Assembly (NCBI RefSeq): GCF_050632385.1 | Contig: NZ_CP192599.1 | Span: 620,001-684,000 of the forward strand | Source: Humitalea sp050632385 | GTDB lineage: Bacteria; Pseudomonadota; Alphaproteobacteria; Acetobacterales; Acetobacteraceae | DNA length: 64,000 bases | Reading direction: 5' to 3' | Shown here: one piece after another, positions 59,602-64,000 of the stretch | Layout of the letters: every line of letters starts with the position of its first letter | How positions within the stretch are numbered: the first letter of the stretch is position 1 | Notes under the pieces: generated by a model | Databases searched by the model: none | What the model was told of the DNA's origin: nothing | The model's input: the letters and a program-made list of their open reading frames with translations, nothing else | Translations under genes and position numbers: made by a program

Positions 59602-60611
59602 GCGGGCTCCATCGCGGGGCTATAGGTTTCGATGATCTGGCGCAGTTTTTTCCGCGCGAGGTTTCCCGCGCGATCGGTCGGCATGCCTTGTTCCGGCGTC
59701 TCGCCCGGCATGATCGGCACATCGGCGCGGGTGTGTTCCAGGATGTCCTTGTCCTCGGTCGTCACGCGGCGATCGAAGGCGATGGCTTTTTCCGCGGGGA
59801 TGTCTTCCTCGCGGTCGTTCCTGATGCAGAATTGCGTGAACAGCAGCCGCTTGTCGCCGAGCGGCGTCGCCGCGGTGAAGATGATGTGCTGCAACCCATT
59901 CGGGTAGGTGATGTGCAGCTTGCGGCAATTCGGCGCCCACCAGGTCGCGACGCGGGTGCGCACGGTCGTCGCCTCGGCGATGCCGGTATATTCCTGGCCC
60001 GCGGCACGATTGGCGATGACGACGCTCGCCCGGCTGATCAGCCCAAAGTCGAATTCCTCGATATCCTCATGCGGCGGCACCGGGCGGCTGGTGTCGCCTT
60101 GCGTCTCGCGGTGCACGAAGGCGACGTGGGCCAGGTCGAACCAGTTGTCGACCAGGCGGAAGGTGCTCATGTCCCAGGCCTCGTGGAACTCCTGGATCAG
60201 GCGGTAGCCGGGTGCCTCGGCCTCCGGCAGGTCGGGGATGCCGGTCAGCGGATCCTCGACCGCGACCCAGACGAAGCCGTAGCGGGCGGCGGCGTGATAG
60301 GCCTTTACGCGCGCGCCGGCTGGCGGGGGCACGTCGGGGCGCTGCGGGATCAGGGTGACCTTGCCGGCCACATCGTATTCCCAGCCGTGATAGGGACAGA
60401 TCAGGCTGGAATCACGCGTCTCGCCCAGCGAGAGCTTTACGGATCGATGGCAGCATTCATCGACCAACGCCGACACCGTGCCATCCGCCGCCTGCCAGAT
60501 CACCATGTCCTCACCGAACAGGCTGAAGGCTTTTGGCCCATCCTTCAGGGCATCGACCGGCATCGCCGGATACCAGAAGCGACGGAAAACCGGGGCGTCG
60601 GCGATCTTCAT
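59598..60611 (-). CDS. Rieske [2Fe-2S] oxygenase, VanA-like oxygenase component
   Basis: A 337-residue Rieske non-heme iron oxygenase. The Rieske cluster ligands are C53-x-H55 (ECCHRSVKL) and C72-x2-H75 (ICPYHGWEYD); the mononuclear iron site is seen in VDNWFDLAHVAFVHRET. The size matches demethylase/single-component types such as vanillate demethylase rather than large ring dioxygenases. No reductase or ferredoxin gene is nearby. It is co-transcribed with the NMT1 receptor and divergent from a peptide-type receptor across 207 bases with clear palindromes. Confidence 0.92.
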   Translation of the reverse strand: MKIADAPVFRRFWYPAMPVDALKDGPKAFSLFGEDMVIWQAADGTVSALVDECCHRSVKLSLGETRDSSLICPYHGWEYDVAGKVTLIPQRPDVPPPAGARVKAYHAAARYGFVWVAVEDPLTGIPDLPEAEAPGYRLIQEFHEAWDMSTFRLVDNWFDLAHVAFVHRETQGDTSRPVPPHEDIEEFDFGLISRASVVIANRAAGQEYTGIAEATTVRTRVATWWAPNCRKLHITYPNGLQHIIFTAATPLGDKRLLFTQFCIRNDREEDIPAEKAIAFDRRVTTEDKDILEHTRADVPIMPGETPEQGMPTDRAGNLARKKLRQIIETYSPAMEPA

Positions 60612-60667
60612 GGCGGGCGGGTTCCCAAAAATTCACCCGATGCTATCGGCCACGCGGCGCCACCGGC

Positions 60668-60693
60668 GGCGCGATCTGCGCAGAATTCGCGCC
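60668..60693. promoter_or_regulatory. Nested palindrome in the Rieske/receptor divergent promoter
   Basis: GGCGCGA and TCGCGCC form a 7-base inverted pair around the perfect 10-base palindrome TCTGCGCAGA. It lies 57 bases before the Rieske start on the minus strand, in a good position for an operator. No regulator gene is adjacent. Confidence 0.4.
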
Positions 60694-60700
60694 ATCGGCC

Positions 60701-60733
60701 GCCGGATTTGCCGGGTTTTTGGCAATTTCCGGC
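60701..60733. other. Hairpin in the Rieske/receptor divergent region
   Basis: GCCGGATTTGCC and GGCAATTTCCGGC can pair over 12 bases with one bulge, loop GGGTTTTT. It could be an operator or a leader-RNA hairpin; being between divergent genes it is not an ordinary terminator. Confidence 0.35.
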
Positions 60734-60818
60734 GTGGTGACGCGAAAATAGGCGAACCCCGGCGCCGCCGCGGGCGTGGCGCCGTCTAGGTTTCCGGCGT
60801 GATCCGCTGGGAGGCCCC

Positions 60819-62441
60819 ATGACCATCGACCGCCGCCACCTGCTCCGCACCGCCGCCCTTGGCGCCGGCGCGTTCTTCGTCCCCGCCGACCTCGCCCTGG
60901 CGCAGGCACCGGCCGGCGGCACCCTGCGGATCGCCATGACCGCCTCCGCCATTCCGCTGCCGAACGGCCAGACCGACCAGGGCGGCGAGGGCCAGCGCTT
61001 CATCGGCTACACGCTGTTCGACAGCCTGGTCTTCTGGGACCTGTCGCGCTCGGACGCGCCGTCGCGCCTGGCGCCGAACCTCGCGACCGAATGGTCCGTC
61101 GATCCCGCCGATACCAAGCGCTGGATCTTCAAACTCCGCCCCGGCGTCACCTTCCACGACGGCAGCGCCTTCGATGCCGCCGCCGTCGTCTGGAACATCG
61201 AAAAACTGCTGGACCAGTCCAAGCCGCAGTTCGACCCGCGCCAGGCCGCACAAGGCCGCTCCCGCATCCCGACCGTGCTGCGGGCCGAGGTGATCGACCC
61301 CATGACGGTCGCGGTGATCACGCGTGAGGATGATGCCCTGCTGCCCTACGGCATCGCCTGGATCGTCATGTCCTCCCCGGCGCAATGGGAGAAGGTCGGG
61401 CGCAACTGGGATGCCTTCCTCAACGCACCCTCCGGCACTGGCCCGTTCAAGCTGACGGAATACAACCCGCGCGAACGCGCCGTGCTGGTGCCCAACACCG
61501 CCTATTGGAACCCCGCACGCCGGCCCAAGACCGAACGCGTGATCCTGCTGCCGATGCCGGAAGCCAATACCCGCGCCGCCGCCCTGCGCGCCAACCAGGT
61601 CGATTGGATCGAGGCACCGCCGCCCGACGTCATCCCCTCGCTGGAACGCGCCGGGTTTAAGATCGTGACCAACGAATACCCGCATGTCTGGATCTGGCAC
61701 TTTTCCATGATGGAGGGTTCGCCCTGGCGCGACATCCGCGTCCGCCAGGCGGCCAACCTCGCGATCGACCGCGACGGGATCGCGGGCCTGCTGGGCGGCA
61801 CGATGCAGCCGGCGCTGGGCCTGGTGACCGCCACCAGCCCCTGGTTCGGCACCCCAAGCTTCCGCGTGCGGCACGACCCGGCCGAAGCGCGCCGCCTCCT
61901 CGCCGCCGCCGGCTTCTCACCGCGCAACCCGATCCGGACGAAGGTGCTGATCCCGTCGTCCGGCAGCGGCATGATGCAGCCGATCCCGATGAACGAGGCG
62001 ATCCAGCAAGGGCTGCGCGAAGTCGGCATCAATGTCGAATTCGAAGTCACCGACTGGAACGTGCTGACCACCGCCTGGCGCGCCGGGGCGCGCGATCCCG
62101 CCTCGCGCGGGGCCACGGCGCACAACAACTCCTACTTCAGCCAGGACCCCTTCACGGCGCTGATCCGCCATCTGGACAGCAGCCTGCAGTCGCCGCGCGG
62201 CACCAACTGGGGCCACTACGAGGACCCGGCGATGGATGCGCTGTTCCAGCAGATGCGCGTCGCCTTCGACCCCGCGGCCCTCGATGCCGTGGTGAAACAG
62301 GCGCACGAGAAGATCGTGAACGAGGCGCTGTTCCTCTTCGTGGCCCATGACCTGAACCCGCGCGCGATGCGGGCGCAGGTGCGGGGCTTTGTCCAGGCGC
62401 GCAACTGGTTCCAGGACCTGGGGCCCGTCACCGTCGGGTAG
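60819..62441 (+). CDS. Peptide/nickel-type ABC transporter substrate-binding protein
   Basis: A 540-residue family 5 periplasmic receptor. A twin-arginine-like signal (DRRHLLRTAALGAGAFF) is cleaved near ALAQA. The blocks are FKLRPGVTFHDGSAFDAAAV, GTGPFKLTEYNPRERAVL, IRVRQAANLAIDRDGIAGLL and the C-terminal LFVAHDLNPRAMR. GGGAGG lies just ahead of the ATG. Permease and ATPase genes are not in the window. It stands alone, divergent from the Rieske oxygenase. Confidence 0.92.
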   Translation: MTIDRRHLLRTAALGAGAFFVPADLALAQAPAGGTLRIAMTASAIPLPNGQTDQGGEGQRFIGYTLFDSLVFWDLSRSDAPSRLAPNLATEWSVDPADTKRWIFKLRPGVTFHDGSAFDAAAVVWNIEKLLDQSKPQFDPRQAAQGRSRIPTVLRAEVIDPMTVAVITREDDALLPYGIAWIVMSSPAQWEKVGRNWDAFLNAPSGTGPFKLTEYNPRERAVLVPNTAYWNPARRPKTERVILLPMPEANTRAAALRANQVDWIEAPPPDVIPSLERAGFKIVTNEYPHVWIWHFSMMEGSPWRDIRVRQAANLAIDRDGIAGLLGGTMQPALGLVTATSPWFGTPSFRVRHDPAEARRLLAAAGFSPRNPIRTKVLIPSSGSGMMQPIPMNEAIQQGLREVGINVEFEVTDWNVLTTAWRAGARDPASRGATAHNNSYFSQDPFTALIRHLDSSLQSPRGTNWGHYEDPAMDALFQQMRVAFDPAALDAVVKQAHEKIVNEALFLFVAHDLNPRAMRAQVRGFVQARNWFQDLGPVTVG

Positions 62442-62504
62442 CGATTTCGTCTGGCCCTGGCCCCCGTCCGCGCTAGTCTCTGGCGTATCGACGGGGGGCA
62501 GGTC

Positions 62505-63074
62505 ATGGCCATCACGCTGGATGATGCGACGGCGTTCCGCGCCGCCATCGGCGACCATCTGGGCGCAGATACGCCGGCCGATGTCGCTTCTGTGCTCGCC
62601 GCCGGGGTCGCGATGGGTGAGGAAGCCTTCCGCGCCACACCCGCCTTGCCCGGCCAGACCGCGCTGAACCTGCGGATCGGGCGCTACGTCATCCGCGACG
62701 ATGATCTGCCGGTGATCGAGACCATCGGTTCGGCCGCCACGGGCCTCGCCACCCTGGCCGCGAGTGCCGGCATCGCCTGGCCCGCCATCGTGCCGGCCAT
62801 CACCGCCGTCGCGACCCTGGCCTGGACCCTGTGGCGCAAGGGCGCGCTGCTGACCCCGCGCCAGTTGCGGGTGGTCGGTCTGCTGCAAACCCATGGGCCA
62901 TGCCCGGTCGCGGTCCTCGCACCCCTGGCCGCCGCCGATGGCGCCGGCGCCGTGCCCGAGACCATGCTGGAAGGCGTGCTGCTGAGCCTGAAGGAGGTCG
63001 AGACCCGCGACGGCCATGTCGTCGCCCTGGCCGCCGCCGACACCCAGGGTTTCTGGCGCGCGCGTGGGGTCTAG
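62505..63074 (+). CDS. Unknown protein: two membrane segments plus possible winged-helix C-terminus
   Basis: A 189-residue protein I do not recognise. Residues 1-45 look helical and soluble. Residues 71-111 form a long hydrophobic stretch able to cross the membrane twice. The C-terminal part (about 115-189, starting LLTPRQLRVVGLLQTHGPCP) has the helix-helix-strand look of a winged helix, ending HVVALAAADTQGFWRARGV. The next gene begins six bases after the stop, so the two are probably an operon. The A/G/V-rich composition is normal for this genome. Confidence 0.6.
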   Translation: MAITLDDATAFRAAIGDHLGADTPADVASVLAAGVAMGEEAFRATPALPGQTALNLRIGRYVIRDDDLPVIETIGSAATGLATLAASAGIAWPAIVPAITAVATLAWTLWRKGALLTPRQLRVVGLLQTHGPCPVAVLAPLAAADGAGAVPETMLEGVLLSLKEVETRDGHVVALAAADTQGFWRARGV

Positions 63075-63080
63075 GCGGCG

Positions 63081-64000
63081 ATGTCCGACGCGATCCTGGA
63101 TGGGTTGAGCCTCGGCCCCCAGCCGCAATTCCTCCCGCCCGACATCCAGGCGCAATACGAGGCCGCCTTCGGCGTGCTGGTGGTGAACGGCGATTCCGCC
63201 GCCTTCACCGGCGGTGCGACGCGCGAGCTGATCGAGGCGATCAACCATGAAACCTACCACCACCTGCAAACGGTCTGCAGCGGCTACGGGCTGACCCGTG
63301 CGGAGGCGATCCGCCGCGCCGTCATCGACCGGGTGAACGCCGCCGCCTGGCGCGACCTGCGCGACAACCCGGTTTGGCTGGCGGTGCGGACCCTGCTCGG
63401 CTGGGCCCCCGGCTTCTTGCGCCGGCGCGTCGATATCGGGCGGCTGGAACGGGTCGTCGATGTGGCGCTGACGAACAACCGCGCCATCGCCCGCGCGTCG
63501 CGCGATACCGGCGGCGACCCGTCGCTGGCGGCGGCGGTGCTGCCCGGGCTCTTCGCGGCGCTGGACGGTATCCGTGCGGAGATGTGGCTGCCGCGGGAAG
63601 GCGGGCTGGCCGATGGGCATGTGGTGGAAGGCGCCGCGGTCGCCTTCACCGCCGCGGTGACGGCGGCGTCGCTGGAGGGGCCGGAAGTGCTGCTGGATGG
63701 CGCCCGGCTGGAAGCGCATTTCGTCGCCGCCAATGCGCTTCTGGATGCCGATTACAGCGCCCTGCTGACAGCAGCCCAGACGCGCTTCGATGGGCCGGTC
63801 GCGCCATGGCTCCTGCCCGCCACGGCCTTGGCCATGCGCTACGAACACCCAGGTGCTGCGGTGCTACCGCTGCTCGACCGGCTGCGCGCGGAGCCCGCGG
63901 CCGATGCGCTGGCGGCGGCACAGGCGCTGGCCGAGGAACTGACCGGCCTGCCCGGCGCGGGCGACTGGCTCGGCACCGCGCGCGACGTGCATCTGCGTGG
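63081..64000 (+). CDS. Unknown protein with HExxH metallopeptidase-like motif, 3' end cut by the window
   Basis: The frame is open from ATG 63081 to the window end, giving 306 residues without stop. Residues 53-65 read AINHETYHHLQTV, which contains H56-E57-x-x-H60, the zinc-binding motif of many metallopeptidases. A candidate third ligand is E183 in VVEGAAVAF. No signal peptide or clear membrane segment is seen. I cannot name a family. It follows the membrane/winged-helix gene by six bases, and the two were probably inherited together. Confidence 0.65.
   Translation, partial: MSDAILDGLSLGPQPQFLPPDIQAQYEAAFGVLVVNGDSAAFTGGATRELIEAINHETYHHLQTVCSGYGLTRAEAIRRAVIDRVNAAAWRDLRDNPVWLAVRTLLGWAPGFLRRRVDIGRLERVVDVALTNNRAIARASRDTGGDPSLAAAVLPGLFAALDGIRAEMWLPREGGLADGHVVEGAAVAFTAAVTAASLEGPEVLLDGARLEAHFVAANALLDADYSALLTAAQTRFDGPVAPWLLPATALAMRYEHPGAAVLPLLDRLRAEPAADALAAAQALAEELTGLPGAGDWLGTARDVHLR

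Overview
This 64 kb window is very GC-rich chromosomal DNA with tightly packed genes, many of which overlap by 1-16 bases at ATGA or GTGA junctions. The gene content (many solute-binding proteins of the Bug, TRAP, NMT1 and peptide types, hydantoinase/oxoprolinase genes, CoA-transferases, a comF-grxC-DUF1178 block and GTG starts) points to an alphaproteobacterium. An Acetobacteraceae-like organism (Roseomonas and relatives) is my best inference, but no rRNA or marker tree is available here to prove it. I see no phage, plasmid or CRISPR signal. Mobile DNA is one 821 bp IS5-type element plus two families of small interspersed repeats.

Layout. 1-2159: the end of panC overlapping a cardiolipin synthase. 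2143-10354: a membrane protein of unknown function, then a three-gene transglutaminase / ATP-grasp-alpha-E / transglutaminase-DUF2126 cluster. 10515-13974: a 2-hydroxyacid dehydrogenase and a complete polar amino acid ABC importer. 13969-21079: nucleobase and cyclic amide degradation (adenine deaminase, solute receptor, M20 amidohydrolase, nucleoside hydrolase, dihydroorotase/allantoinase-like enzyme). 21287-22457: a deletion scar joining a hydantoinase B fragment to a LysR fragment. 22545-29928: a GntR regulator and an operon of Bug receptor, hydantoinase B and A, CaiB-type CoA-transferase and a crotonase. 30094-35439: an aspartate racemase/AMDase-like enzyme, two flavin monooxygenases, a GntR-UTRA regulator and another Bug receptor.

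35440-37564 is a repeat-rich strip holding an SDR gene and the IS element. 37561-41704 holds a hybrid histidine kinase and a TRAP solute receptor. 41881-48943 mixes housekeeping genes (GDPD, map, methyltransferase, comF, grxC, DUF1178) with sulfur genes (two cysteine-dioxygenase-like cupins and a four-domain rhodanese). A tRNA-Val(CAC) lies at 49027-49101. 49202-53162 holds an amidase, an NADP-type isocitrate dehydrogenase and a cyanuric acid amidohydrolase/barbiturase whose start overlaps the dehydrogenase stop. 53290-58540 is a LacI-regulated catabolic unit (LLM monooxygenase, Bug receptor, AtuA-like DUF1446 protein, DUF4387). 58585-62441 holds a Rieske oxygenase with an NMT1 receptor and a divergent peptide-type receptor. 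The right edge (62505-64000) carries two genes I do not recognise: a membrane-anchored protein with a possible winged-helix end, and a long protein with an HExxH motif.

The common theme is scavenging: high-affinity receptors capture organic acids and N-heterocycles, hydrolases open cyclic amides, flavin or Rieske oxygenases oxidise rings, and CoA enzymes carry the products onward. Each unit has its own GntR or LacI regulator. The most unusual items are the right-edge gene pair, the racemase-family enzyme with swapped catalytic cysteines, the hyuB/lysR scar, and a palindromic repeat family found three times, always between convergent genes.
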